A DNA stretch of 64,000 nucleotides from Streptomyces carminius. Lineage in GTDB: Bacteria > Actinomycetota > Actinomycetes > Streptomycetales > Streptomycetaceae. Shown here piece after piece: positions 16,000-24,619 of this stretch. The notes below the pieces were generated by a model. The model was not told where the DNA came from and did no database searches. It was given only the letters and a program-made list of their open reading frames with translations. The stretch is taken from positions 186,001-250,000 of the forward strand of contig NZ_PGGW01000011.1 in NCBI RefSeq assembly GCF_002794255.1, read 5' to 3'. The position numbers were made by a program, and so were the translations under genes. Numbering within the stretch: the first letter of the stretch is position 1; each line of letters begins with the position of its first letter.

Positions 16000-16407
16000 A
16001 TGGTGGACGAGGGCGTGACCGGACAGTCCCGGCGGTCCCGTGCGCGTCGGCGCGGTCAGGGCGAGCTGGAGGTGCAGGTGCTGTCGGCGCTGGGCGAGGC
16101 GCCGGGGCCGGTGGACACCGCCTGGGTGCGGGAGCGGCTCGGCGGCGACCTGGCGTACACCACGGTGATCACCATTCTGACCCGGCTGCTGGCCAAGGGC
16201 GCCGTGGTGCGGGAGAAGTCGGGGCGCTCCTTTCTGTGGTCGCCGACGGCGGACGAGGCGGGGCTGGCGGCGCTGCGCATGAGGCGGGTCCTGGACGGGG
16301 AGAGTGACCGTGAGGCGGTGCTGGCGAGCTTTGTGACCTCCCTGCCACCGGGGGACGAGCGGCTGCTGCGGGAACTGCTGGAGCGTGCCGAAGATCCGGA
16401 GGAATGA
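16000..16407 (+). CDS. BlaI/MecI-family repressor
   Basis: Winged-helix repressor, 135 residues. The family core reads GELEVQVLSALGEAPGPVDTAWVRERL, then AYTTVITILTRLLAKGAVVREKSGRSFLWSP; the C-terminal part has the dimerisation helices and LPPGDERLLRELLERA. BlaI proteins bind TACA/TGTA dyads and are cleaved after a membrane metalloprotease senses a signal. GGAAGGAG precedes ATG 16000. The M56 protease gene follows 7 bases after the stop, the classic sensor/repressor pair. Confidence 0.9.
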   Translation: MVDEGVTGQSRRSRARRRGQGELEVQVLSALGEAPGPVDTAWVRERLGGDLAYTTVITILTRLLAKGAVVREKSGRSFLWSPTADEAGLAALRMRRVLDGESDREAVLASFVTSLPPGDERLLRELLERAEDPEE

Positions 16408-16414
16408 CACGGTC

Positions 16415-17347
16415 ATGGGAGTCTTCGTCTTCCTGCCGTTGGTCCTGCCGCTGACCGCCTGGCCGATCGCCCGGCTGGCCGAGCAGCATCTGCATCCGCG
16501 CACCGCCACCGTCCTGCTCTCGGCCGCGACGGGGGCGCTGGCGGTGTGCAGCACGGTGTGCCTGGTGCTGCTGATGGTGGTGGGCACCGCGCAACTGCCG
16601 GGCAATCCGCTGCCGGACGGCTGGTCGGACGAGGAGGTGCGCGAGGCGGTCCCCTACGACGAGGTGGCGGGCCGGGCGGCCATCCCCGCCCTCCTCGCCG
16701 TCCTCGTGGCCGGCGCGCGGACGCTGTGGACGCACCGCCGGGTGGGGCGCCGGGCCCTGCGGGCGCTGGCGGGTGCGCGCGGCTCGGAGGTGGCCGTCCT
16801 GCCCGATCCGGAGCCCTACGCGTACGCGCTGCCCGCCGGTCCGGGCCGGGTCGTGGTGTCCACGGGAATGCTGGCGTGTCTGGAGGGCGGGGAGCGGCGG
16901 GCACTGTTCGCGCACGAGCGGGCGCATCTGCGCGGAGGGCACCACCGCTTCCTGCTTCTGGTGCGGCTGGCGGCGGGGGCGAACCCCTTCCTGCGGCCGC
17001 TGCGGACCGCGGTGGTCTACACCGTGGAACGGTGGGCGGACGAGGAGGCGGCGGCCGCGGTCGGCAGCCGGCGGGCGGTGGCCCGGGCGGTCGGGAAGGC
17101 GGCGCTGGTCTCCCGCGGCACCGGCCCGGCCGCGCCGCTGGCCCATCTCGCCGCGGCCGGGCCGGTGCCGCGGCGGGTGGCGGCGCTGCTGGGTCCGGCT
17201 CCGGCGGTGCGCAGCTGGCCGCCGGTGTTCACCACGGCCGGTCTCGCGGCCTGGACGGCCGCGGCGGGTACCACCGTCTCGGCCCTGTCCTCGGCGAACT
17301 CCGCCGTCACCCTGTTCCTCGTCCTGAAGGCCGCCACCCCGCTGTAG
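16415..17347 (+). CDS. M56-family membrane metalloprotease (BlaR1-like)
   Basis: Membrane protease of 310 residues. Two hydrophobic segments at the N-terminus are followed by a third near residue 85, then the zinc site ALFAHERAHLRGG (HExxH) near 165 and ERWADEEAA, which supplies the third zinc ligand region. Two further hydrophobic stretches lie at the C-terminus. No penicillin-binding sensor domain is fused, as usual for actinobacterial members. It probably inactivates the BlaI-type repressor encoded just upstream. ATG 16415 is used. Confidence 0.82.
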   Translation: MGVFVFLPLVLPLTAWPIARLAEQHLHPRTATVLLSAATGALAVCSTVCLVLLMVVGTAQLPGNPLPDGWSDEEVREAVPYDEVAGRAAIPALLAVLVAGARTLWTHRRVGRRALRALAGARGSEVAVLPDPEPYAYALPAGPGRVVVSTGMLACLEGGERRALFAHERAHLRGGHHRFLLLVRLAAGANPFLRPLRTAVVYTVERWADEEAAAAVGSRRAVARAVGKAALVSRGTGPAAPLAHLAAAGPVPRRVAALLGPAPAVRSWPPVFTTAGLAAWTAAAGTTVSALSSANSAVTLFLVLKAATPL

Positions 17348-17380
17348 TGGCTGCTGTGGTGGATACGGCGCGCAGTGGAG

Positions 17381-17641
17381 TCAGCGGCCCTTGAGACGTT
17401 CGACGAGCGCGATGCCACCGGCGGCCAGGGTGACCTGGACGGCCAGTTCGATCCAGTCGACGCCGTCCGTGTCCGCCACTCCCACCCCCGTGGCGACGGC
17501 GGTGCCGACCAGGGCGGCGAGGACGCCGACGCCGATGGTCAGCGGTACGCCGGTGCGCTGGCGGCCCGGCAGGGCCGGTCTTCCCAGGATGCCGATGACG
17601 ATACCGATCGCAACCGCGCTGATGAGGCCGGAGATCTCCAT
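17381..17641 (-). CDS. GlsB/YeaQ/YmgE-family small membrane protein
   Basis: Protein of 86 residues with three hydrophobic segments and glycine-rich helices (ISAVAIGIVIGILGRPALPG, LTIGVGVLAALVGTAVATGV, VQVTLAAGGIALVERLKGR). This is the pattern of the transglycosylase-associated/YeaQ family, common in stress regulons. ATG 17641 has GGAAGGA 6 bases upstream. It is the last gene of the minus-strand cluster running from 19.6 kb, separated from terB by a strong hairpin. Confidence 0.8.
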   Translation of the reverse strand: MEISGLISAVAIGIVIGILGRPALPGRQRTGVPLTIGVGVLAALVGTAVATGVGVADTDGVDWIELAVQVTLAAGGIALVERLKGR

Positions 17642-17695
17642 GCCGTTCCTTCCGCGGTGTGCCGTGGTTCCGTGGTTCCCGTGGCGCAGTGGGTG

Positions 17696-17737
17696 CCCGT
17701 CTCCCGGTCCGCCGAGGAGCCCGGACCGGGAGACGGG
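17696..17737 (-). terminator. Hairpin after TerB-like gene
   Basis: Perfect 16-bp stem (17696-17711 with 17722-17737) and a 10-base loop, between the TerB-like gene and the GlsB-type gene. Confidence 0.8.
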
Positions 17738-17746
17738 AACGACCGC

Positions 17747-18202
17747 TTACAGGTCGAATTCGTGGGGTGCCAGGTCCAGGGCGTAGCAGGCGTCACGGAC
17801 CACGGTCCGCTCGGTGGCGTCGAAGTCGCCGTCGGCACCGCCGATGACGATGCCGATCTGGATCACGGCGCGGGCCTCGGCCGGCTTCTTCCTCGCCTTG
17901 GCGACTTCCTGCATCACGCTGACTCTGCCGAGTTCGAAATCGGCGGTCAGCGTTTCCAGATGGGCGTCGAAGCGGCGCTGCAGATCGGCGGCCGGGAAGT
18001 TCCGCAATACCTCGTTGTTGGTGATCAGATGGGCGACGCGTCGGCGCTCGGCCGGGTCGATCGTGCCGTCCGCCGCCGCGACGAGGGCGCACATCGCCAT
18101 GGACGCGTCGCGGAACGCGCCGCTCTTGAGGTCGTTCCTCTTCGCCTCCAGTTGGGCCTGCATCGTCTGGGCGGATTCCTTGAGGCGGTCCCACAGGGCC
18201 AT
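17747..18202 (-). CDS. TerB-family tellurite-resistance-like protein
   Basis: Soluble all-helical protein, 151 residues. Two TerB acidic metal-binding loops are visible: VAAADGTIDPAERRRVAHLI near residue 45 and GGADGDFDATERTVVRDACYALDL near the C-terminus. TerB domains occur in envelope and phage stress systems with TerC/TerD, absent here. ATG 18202 has CGGAG upstream. It stands between two hairpins, so it may have its own promoter or depend on read-through. Confidence 0.85.
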   Translation of the reverse strand: MALWDRLKESAQTMQAQLEAKRNDLKSGAFRDASMAMCALVAAADGTIDPAERRRVAHLITNNEVLRNFPAADLQRRFDAHLETLTADFELGRVSVMQEVAKARKKPAEARAVIQIGIVIGGADGDFDATERTVVRDACYALDLAPHEFDL

Positions 18203-18223
18203 GGCAACTCCGTCTGTCGTCGG

Positions 18224-18255
18224 GGGTCCGGGCCGCGCCTTCGCGGCCCGGACCC
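18224..18255 (-). terminator. Hairpin after Spo0M-like gene
   Basis: Perfect 14-bp stem (18224-18237 with 18242-18255) and a 4-base loop downstream of the Spo0M-like gene. Confidence 0.75.
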
Positions 18256-18302
18256 GGATTTCCTGTCACGAGGGTGCGGGGACGAGGGGCGGGCGGATCC
18301 CG

Positions 18303-19304
18303 TTACCCCTCTTCGCCGCCTTCGCCGCCTTCGCCGCCCTCGTCCTCGAAGGCGTCGCCGATCTCGTCGACGACCTCGGCCGCCACCAGTCCGCCCGCGA
18401 CACCGACGGCGAGCCCGGCGGCGCCCGCCGCGACGGCGGTGCCCATGCCGGGGCCGGAGCGGTGACCGTCGTGGTGGTCACCGTGGTGCCCGTCGTGGGG
18501 AGCGGGGTGGCCGTACGGCGCCGGGGCGCCGTACGCGGCACGGTTGTCCACCAGCTGCCGGATCCAGCCGTCGACCTCGGTGTTCCAGTCGCGGACGTCC
18601 TGGTGGCCGACGGTGAAACGGGTGAGGGCGTCGTGGCCGCCGGAGAAGAGGCCGCCGCGCTTGTCCGCCTCCAGCACCACCTCCGTCCCGCCGGGGTTGG
18701 CCAGGAAGGTCACCTCGATCTCGCTGAACGCGTGCGCGTACTGCGGGGCGGGGGAGAGCTCGATCTCCTGGTAGAAGGGGAGGGTCTGGCCGGTACCGCC
18801 GATGTGGCCGTACTCCAGGTCGGCCGACCTGAAGCCGAAACCGAGCTGCCCCAGGGCCGTCAGAACCGCGTCCTGCGCCGGCAGCGGGCCGACGCTCAGC
18901 GGGTCGAGGTCCCCCTTGTCCTTCGCGCCGGCCACCCCCAGCTCGGTGCGCACCCCCAGGACGATGCCCAGCGGCTGGCCGTGCAGCTCGGTGACGGGGG
19001 TCTCCCACGGCAGCGCGACGGTGAACGGAACGCTGTGTTCCTCCCCCTCGGCCAGCCGGAAGCCGCCGCCGACGGTGAAGCGCTCGAAGGCGATCCCGCC
19101 CTCGGACTCGCCTTCCTCGTGCTCGACCTCGACCCGGGCGACCAGCTCCAGGGAGATGTGGTCGATGTCGAAGTCGGCGCTGCCGCCCTTGAGGTGAACC
19201 TGACCGGTGAGGGCACCGCCGGGCAGGAAGGGACCGGGGTCGAGGACCGTGTCCACGGTGGGTCCGCCCACGCCGAGCGAGCCGAGCAGCCGTTTGAACA
19301 CCAT
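18303..19304 (-). CDS. Spo0M-family (arrestin-like) protein
   Basis: Protein of 333 residues. Residues 1-250 follow the Spo0M arrestin-like beta-sandwich (MVFKRLLGSLGVGGPTVDTV, GQVHLKGGSADFDIDHISLE, EHSVPFTVALPWETPVTEL). Spo0M affects sporulation and cell-envelope shape in Bacillus; streptomycete homologues are uncharacterised. The C-terminus is unusual: a histidine-rich stretch (HDGHHGDHHDGHRSG), a glycine-rich hydrophobic helix, then an acidic tail (EDEGGEGGEGGEEG). ATG 19304 has AAGGAG 10 bases upstream. Confidence 0.85.
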   Translation of the reverse strand: MVFKRLLGSLGVGGPTVDTVLDPGPFLPGGALTGQVHLKGGSADFDIDHISLELVARVEVEHEEGESEGGIAFERFTVGGGFRLAEGEEHSVPFTVALPWETPVTELHGQPLGIVLGVRTELGVAGAKDKGDLDPLSVGPLPAQDAVLTALGQLGFGFRSADLEYGHIGGTGQTLPFYQEIELSPAPQYAHAFSEIEVTFLANPGGTEVVLEADKRGGLFSGGHDALTRFTVGHQDVRDWNTEVDGWIRQLVDNRAAYGAPAPYGHPAPHDGHHGDHHDGHRSGPGMGTAVAAGAAGLAVGVAGGLVAAEVVDEIGDAFEDEGGEGGEGGEEG

Positions 19305-19410
19305 GATGGCGTTCTCCTTACCTTTCGTGTGTGCGTGCGAAGGGAGCGTGGCGCCGCACCGGCGGAGGAAGGGAAGGTGCCGGTGCGGTGCCACGGCGGT
19401 CTCCGCCGGG

Positions 19411-19632
19411 TTACCCGGCCGTGGTGTCCAGCACGGCCAGGGCCTGGGCCCAGCGGACGTACTTCAGCTCGGCCAGGTCGGCCACGGTCTTCACGCCGAA
19501 CGCCTCGTCCAGCAGCTCGCCGTCGCGGTCCGAGACGCCCTTCAGGGCGGAGACGGGTGCCTGGAGTATCTCCGGCAGGGACTTGTCCGCCCACGCCTTG
19601 TCCAGCACCTTGTCCAGATCGATCGAAGCCAC
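19411..19632 (-). CDS. Small helical protein of the Spo0M cluster
   Basis: 73-residue protein starting at GTG 19632 with GGGAGG upstream. It is predicted all-helical. The second half (LDEAFGVKTVADLAELKYVRWAQAL) looks like a helix-hairpin-helix fold of the kind usually found in DNA or protein adaptor domains. It is the first gene after the BlaI-like palindrome at 19757 and is followed by the Spo0M-like gene. Function unknown; partnership with Spo0M is inferred from position. Confidence 0.65.
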   Translation of the reverse strand: MASIDLDKVLDKAWADKSLPEILQAPVSALKGVSDRDGELLDEAFGVKTVADLAELKYVRWAQALAVLDTTAG

Positions 19633-19756
19633 GCATGCCCTCCCAGGCTGATTGGTGTGCGAGCGGGGTGCCGGGGCCCGGCTCGTCGCGCCGTGCCCGC
19701 TACCGTGGGACGCGCGCCTGCGGACGACCGGGAGCTTCCTGGTCGCCCCTCGCTCT

Positions 19757-19774
19757 TTCTACACGTCTGTAGAA
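19757..19774. promoter_or_regulatory. Perfect BlaI-type palindrome with divergent -10 sites
   Basis: TTCTACA-CGTC-TGTAGAA, an exact 7-4-7 dyad in an AT-rich pocket between the minus-strand Spo0M cluster and the plus-strand CNNM pair. TAGAAT (plus, 19770-19775) and TAGAAA (minus) inside or beside it make good -10 hexamers in both directions. The shape matches the site upstream of the BlaI-type gene 3.9 kb away. Confidence 0.65.
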
Positions 19775-20068
19775 TCATAAGGGGCGGGAACACCCGTCCG
19801 TGACGCCTCGGAAGGATCCGGACGTGAAAGTCCGAAAACAGTCGGCGATACCGGCACGCCGTCCCACGCCGACCGCCCGGACCCACCCGGTCCCGCCGGA
19901 GCGCCGGGCGGGGAAACGTGCCCGTCACCGGCCTGCGCGGCAACCGCGGAGCACGGCCGTGTCGCTTCCCGTACAGTCCGCCGAAACCGAGGAGCCGTTC
20001 TTGCCAGCCCTTCCACAGGGTGAGATCCGCCGTATCCAACCCGTCGCCTGTCCGGGAGGTGGTGAGCG

Positions 20069-21430
20069 GTGACCGCCTGGTTCGGTCTGCTCGCCGTCCT
20101 CGTCCTCACCTTCGGCACCGGGTACTTCGTCGCCCAGGAGTTCGCCTACGTCGCCGCCGACCGGCTCGCGCTGGAGCGGCAGGCCGCCGCGGGCGACAGA
20201 CGCGCCGCCCGGGCGGTGAAGGTGCTGAGCCGGCTGTCGTTCATGCTCTCCGGAGCCCAGCTGGGCATCACCGTCACCGGCCTGGTCGTCGGCTTCCTCG
20301 CGGAACCGGCGCTCGCCGAGCTGCTGCGTCCGGTCCTGACAGGCGCCGGAGTCCCGGAGGCCGCCGTGGGCGGGGTGGCGCTGACGGTCGCGTTCGTCCT
20401 GGCCATCGTGCTGCAGATGGTCATCGGCGAACTCGCGCCCAAGAACCTGGCCCTGGCCGTCCCGGACCGGCTCGCCAAATCCCTTGCCTCCTCCACCCTG
20501 GTCTATCTGAAGGTGGCCGGCCCGGCGATCCACGTCTTCGACAGCACCGCCAACAGGCTGCTGCGCCGGGTCGGCATCGAGCCGGTGGAGGAACTCCACC
20601 ACGGCGCGACGCTGGAGGAGGTCGGACACCTCATCGAGGCCGCGCACGAGCGGGGCCACCTCCCGCGGCACACGGCCGACCTCGTCGACCACGCCCTGGA
20701 GTTCGGCGACCGCAACACCGGCACGGTCATGGTGCCCCGGGTGGAGACCGCCTTCGTCGCGGCGACCGCCCCGGCGACCGAGGTGATCGAGCTGATCGCG
20801 GCCCACGGCCACTCCACCTACCCCGTGCTCGGCGACCGCCCCGACGACGTCGTGGGCGTCATCGGCGTGCGCGACCTGATGGGCCAGGAGGAGGCCGCCG
20901 TCGCGGCGGCGACCGCGGGCGAGCTGGCCCGCCCCGCACTGCTGCTGCCCGAGACCCAGCCGCTGCCGGACGCTGTCGACCAGATGCGTGAGCGGGGTGA
21001 GGAGTTCGCCGTCGTCCTGGACGAGCACGGCGGTCTCGCCGGGATCATCACCTTCGAGGACATCGCCGAGGAACTGGTCGGCGAGATCGCCGACGAGACC
21101 GACCGCCTGGCCGAGACGGCGGTGCCCGACGGCGACGGCTGGCTGGTGGACGCCGGTCGCCGGCTGGACGAGGTCGCCCAGGCCACCGGCATCCACCTGC
21201 CCGAGGCCGAGGACTACGAGACGGTCGCCGGGCTGGTCATCGACCACCTCGGCCGCTTCCCCACCGTCGGTGACCGCATCACCCTCGACCTGCCGACGCA
21301 GAACGGGCACGCGGCCGTCGAGGTGCTGTCCCTGGACCGGCACGTGCCCAAGAGGGTACGGCTGGTCCGTACCACCGACCCCGATCCCGACCCCGACACC
21401 GCGCAGGCCGGCCGGGGAGAGAACGCATGA
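20069..21430 (+). CDS. CNNM/CorC-family membrane protein with CBS pair
   Basis: Protein of 453 residues. The DUF21/CNNM membrane domain covers residues 1-200 with about four membrane segments and the motif VIGELAPKNLAL. A CBS pair follows (MVPRVETAFVAA, GVIGVRDLM; EEFAVVLDEHGGLAGIITFEDI), then the CorC_HlyC domain (GWLVDAGRRLDEV). CNNM proteins move or regulate magnesium or other divalent cations. GTG 20069 has GGGAGG upstream. The 290-base leader has no recognisable riboswitch. It overlaps the second CNNM gene by 4 bases. Confidence 0.88.
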   Translation: MTAWFGLLAVLVLTFGTGYFVAQEFAYVAADRLALERQAAAGDRRAARAVKVLSRLSFMLSGAQLGITVTGLVVGFLAEPALAELLRPVLTGAGVPEAAVGGVALTVAFVLAIVLQMVIGELAPKNLALAVPDRLAKSLASSTLVYLKVAGPAIHVFDSTANRLLRRVGIEPVEELHHGATLEEVGHLIEAAHERGHLPRHTADLVDHALEFGDRNTGTVMVPRVETAFVAATAPATEVIELIAAHGHSTYPVLGDRPDDVVGVIGVRDLMGQEEAAVAAATAGELARPALLLPETQPLPDAVDQMRERGEEFAVVLDEHGGLAGIITFEDIAEELVGEIADETDRLAETAVPDGDGWLVDAGRRLDEVAQATGIHLPEAEDYETVAGLVIDHLGRFPTVGDRITLDLPTQNGHAAVEVLSLDRHVPKRVRLVRTTDPDPDPDTAQAGRGENA

Positions 21431-22440
21431 GCCCGTGGACCGCCTTGCTGGTCACCGTCCTGCTGCTGATCGCCAGCGGCTTCTTCGTCGCCGCCGAGTT
21501 CGCTCTCGTCGCGGCCAAGCACCACCGCATGGAACGCTACGCCGACCAGGGCCGCAGAGGGGCGAAGTCGGCGCTGGCCGGAATGCGGGAGCTGTCGCTG
21601 ATGCTCGCCGGCGCCCAGCTCGGCATCACCGTGGCCACCCTCGGTCTGGGCAGCATCTCCAAACCGGCGATCTCCTACCGAGTCGAACCCCTGCTGGAGT
21701 CCCTGGGGCTGCCGGGCGGGCTGTCGTACGGCATCGCGTTCCTCTTCGCCATGACGGTCGTGGTCTTCCTCCACATGGTCGTCGGGGAGATGGCGCCCAA
21801 GTCCTGGGCGATCGCCCACCCGGAGAGCTCCGCGATGCTGCTGGCACCGGCCTTCCGCGGCATCACCCTGTTCGTGCGGCCGCTGCTCTGGGTGCTCAAC
21901 AAGATCAGCAACGGGCTGGTGCGGCTGTGCCGGGTCACCCCGCGCGAGGAGCTGACCTCGGTGCACAACCGGGAGCAGCTCACCCATCTCATCGTCGAGT
22001 CGCAGCGCCTGGGCCTGATCACCGAGAGCGACTCCGGCCTCCTGACCCGCACGCTCACCGCTCCGCAGGAGCAGGTCGGCGCACTGATGGTCCCCGCCGA
22101 CCGTGTCGTCGCCGTTCCCGCCGACGCGGACGCGGACACCGTCCTCGCCACCACCTCCCGGCACGACCGCACCCGGCTGCTGGTGCTGGACGGCACGCGG
22201 GTTCTCGGCTCGGTCCACGCACGTGACGCGCTGGTGGCCCGTGCCCGCGGCCGCGCCACCACGGCTCGTGCCCTGGCCCGCCCGGTACCGGAACTGGAAC
22301 CGCACAACACCGTCGCGGACGGCATCGAGCTGCTCCGGCAGCGCCGCGCGACACTCGCCGTCATCCGGGACGACCAAGGCGGCCTGGCCGGGATCGTGAG
22401 TCTGGACGATCTGATCGCCCGCCTGACCCACGCGGCGTGA
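21427..22440 (+). CDS. CNNM-family membrane protein, shorter paralogue
   Basis: Protein of 337 residues. The DUF21 domain (FFVAAEFALVAAKHHR; VVGEMAPKSWAIAHPE) is followed by a CBS pair (ALMVPADRVVAVP; LAVIRDDQGGLAGIVSLDDL), without the CorC_HlyC domain of its neighbour. CNNM proteins act as dimers, so the coupled pair may form a heteromer. The start overlaps the upstream stop (ATGA). A hairpin ends the operon. Confidence 0.87.
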   Translation: MSPWTALLVTVLLLIASGFFVAAEFALVAAKHHRMERYADQGRRGAKSALAGMRELSLMLAGAQLGITVATLGLGSISKPAISYRVEPLLESLGLPGGLSYGIAFLFAMTVVVFLHMVVGEMAPKSWAIAHPESSAMLLAPAFRGITLFVRPLLWVLNKISNGLVRLCRVTPREELTSVHNREQLTHLIVESQRLGLITESDSGLLTRTLTAPQEQVGALMVPADRVVAVPADADADTVLATTSRHDRTRLLVLDGTRVLGSVHARDALVARARGRATTARALARPVPELEPHNTVADGIELLRQRRATLAVIRDDQGGLAGIVSLDDLIARLTHAA

Positions 22441-22447
22441 CCGGGCC

Positions 22448-22485
22448 GGGCGCCTCGCGGTCGGCACATCCGCCGCGAGGCGCCC
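22448..22485 (+). terminator. Hairpin after CNNM operon
   Basis: Perfect 13-bp stem (GGGCGCCTCGCGG with its complement at 22473-22485) and a 12-base loop, 8 bases after the stop. Confidence 0.75.
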
Positions 22486-22669
22486 AGGCGTCGGTACGTC
22501 AGGTAAGCCGCCGGGGCGACGTGGGCCGGGACGACACCCGGAGCCTCAAGCGGAATCGTGTGCGCCGCCCGACGGCGGCCGGCCGAGCAGCCGAAGGGGC
22601 GGAACGCCGACTCCGCCGAACCCTGTCCGCCGCGCCACCGCGGCTCCTCTCCGCCGACGACTTGGTAGG

Positions 22670-23581
22670 GTGCGTGGGCTCACCGGCTGGGGAGCCACGG
22701 CAGTGCTCAGGGAGAGGGGCCGGGCAGCGGTGCAGGCGTCAGAGGTGCCGCGTGCGGTGGCCGCGGCTTTGTCGGTCGCCTCGTCACTCGGTCTGGCAGC
22801 CGAGGACGCGGCCGTTCTGCAGAACTCGAACAAGCTCACTTTGCGGCTGCTGCCCGGTGATGTCGTGGCCCGGGTGGCGCCTGTGGCGGATCAGATCGCC
22901 CGGTTCGAGGTCGAGCTCGCTCGTCGGCTCGCCGGGGCCGGGTGTCCGGTGGCCGCTCTCGAGCCGCGCGTGGAGCCACGCGTCCATGAGCGGGACGGCT
23001 TCACGGTCACGCTGTGGACCTACCACGCACCCGTGACACCCGGGGAGATCTCACCGGCCGACTACGCCGACGCGCTCGGGCGGCTGCACGCCGGCATGCG
23101 CGAGATCGATGTTCCGGTGCCGCGCTTCACGGACCGGGTCGGGCAGGCCCGGCGACTCGTGGCGGACCGCGACCGCACTCCGGCGCTCGCCGACGCGGAC
23201 CGGGAACTGCTCGGCGACACACTGCGGAGCCTGGGGCGGGCGATCGGCGGGCACGGCGGCGCCGAGCAGTTGCTGCACGGCGAGCCGCATCCGGGCAACG
23301 TGCTCGCCACGGAGAACGGGCCGCTGTTCATCGACCTCGAGACGTGCTGCCGCGGGCCCGTCGAGTTCGATCTCGCCCATGCGCCCGAAGAAGTCGGCGA
23401 GCACTGTCCGGGGGCTGATCAGGACATGCTGCGCCAGTGCCGGATCCTCGTACTGGCGATGATCACGGCTTGGCGCTGGGACCGGGACGACCAACTCCCC
23501 GACGGGCGCCGGCTGGGCACACAGTGGCTCGGCCGGCTCCGGGCGGCACTCGACCGCGACGGCCTGGACACCCGTGGCTGA
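22670..23581 (+). CDS. Aminoglycoside-phosphotransferase-fold kinase
   Basis: Kinase-like protein of the APH family, up to 303 residues. The catalytic loop reads LLHGEPHPGNVLA, with E in place of the usual catalytic D, near residue 202. The metal site is FIDLETCCRGPVEFDLAH, with LETCC in place of DWE. GTG 22703 (GGGGAG upstream) or GTG 22730 may be the true start. The changed catalytic residue is usual in the actinobacterial subgroup. The substrate is unknown; there is no evidence of drug resistance. Confidence 0.75.
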   Translation: MRGLTGWGATAVLRERGRAAVQASEVPRAVAAALSVASSLGLAAEDAAVLQNSNKLTLRLLPGDVVARVAPVADQIARFEVELARRLAGAGCPVAALEPRVEPRVHERDGFTVTLWTYHAPVTPGEISPADYADALGRLHAGMREIDVPVPRFTDRVGQARRLVADRDRTPALADADRELLGDTLRSLGRAIGGHGGAEQLLHGEPHPGNVLATENGPLFIDLETCCRGPVEFDLAHAPEEVGEHCPGADQDMLRQCRILVLAMITAWRWDRDDQLPDGRRLGTQWLGRLRAALDRDGLDTRG

Positions 23582-23771
23582 CCGCAGGCCTCCGAGGGCG
23601 TAGCCGGCCGGCTGCCGATGTCCGGGTGCCATCGGGCCACCGTGCCCGCAGAGCCCGATCACCCACGCCGCCCGATCACCACGCCCAGGACCCGGCTTCC
23701 GTGGCAGAGCATCCGCAGCGCTGCCCTCCGGCCAGGGCACAAGTCCCCGTGTCCCGGGCCTCACCGTGAGG

Positions 23772-24395
23772 TCAGGTGTGGGCCGGGCCGACCGGCTGGC
23801 GGAGAATGGTGCGCAGCCGCTCCGGTGCCGTCCTGCGGGCGTCGGAGAGGTAGATCTCGTGGTGGTGCCCGCGAGGGACCAGCTTCTCGGCGGGCAGGAA
23901 CTCCTCGTGCATCCGCGCGATGGTGGGAGCCTCCTCGTCGTACGGTCCGACATGGAGGATCTGCACGCACCGCCCCTCGCTGTAGTCGTCGAATCTCACA
24001 CGGTGGCCGGCGCTGAGCTTCTTCGCCCTCTCGACGTGCTCCATCGCCTCGCCGACCATGGCGGAGGTGACCCCGCCCGGCTGAACGATCATGAGCGTCC
24101 AGAGCCACTCGTCATGGTCACGGGTCCTGAAGGCGTCGAGGTCCTCCGCGGACCACAGTCCCTCCAGCGGACCGACGGTGTGCGTCCGGCCCAGCTCCCT
24201 CCCGGCGACCGCGCGCACGGCGTAGGCGGTCGCGTACAGGGCCTGGACCGCCGCGCGGTAGTCGGCCGATGTGTTGGGATCGCCGCGGCCGTCCACCATC
24301 AGGAAGCTCATGCGCGGCACATCGACGATCTGGAACCGGTCACGTCCGGCCGAGTAGAGGTCCCGCCGTTCCTTCTTGATGTCGTAGTTCCGCAT
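23772..24395 (-). CDS. GyrI-like small-molecule-binding protein
   Basis: Protein of 207 residues of the GyrI-like/AraC-effector-binding fold, with FLMVDGRGDPN near residue 30 and the paired second half GRCVQILHVGPYDEEAPTIARM, ending in a strand (HHEIYLSDARR). Stand-alone members bind or hydrolyse hydrophobic cationic compounds. It carries no DNA-binding domain. ATG 24395 is chosen over an upstream in-frame start because GGAAAGGA precedes it. It has no obvious operon partner. Confidence 0.82.
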   Translation of the reverse strand: MRNYDIKKERRDLYSAGRDRFQIVDVPRMSFLMVDGRGDPNTSADYRAAVQALYATAYAVRAVAGRELGRTHTVGPLEGLWSAEDLDAFRTRDHDEWLWTLMIVQPGGVTSAMVGEAMEHVERAKKLSAGHRVRFDDYSEGRCVQILHVGPYDEEAPTIARMHEEFLPAEKLVPRGHHHEIYLSDARRTAPERLRTILRQPVGPAHT

Positions 24396-24619
24396 GAGGA
24401 CGTCCTTTCCGGCGTGCTCGGCATGCCTTTCCACGCCTCAGGTCTACATCCGGGGGAGGGTTTCACGACTCCCCTCTCGGCCTGCTCGGCACCGCCCTGA
24501 AACGGGCCCGCCGCGAGAACGTCCCGGCCGCGAGCCCCGGGCCGTCAGACAGTGGGGGACCCTTCAGGCGCCGGCCCGTTCCGCCCGGCCGGAGCGCTCG
24601 CCCTCCGGGAGGGGCCGGG

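Noticed and set aside
19800-20072. 90-codon frame, or a magnesium riboswitch, in the leader of the CNNM operon
   Set aside because: No family resemblance and no M-box landmarks; only one short hairpin is visible.
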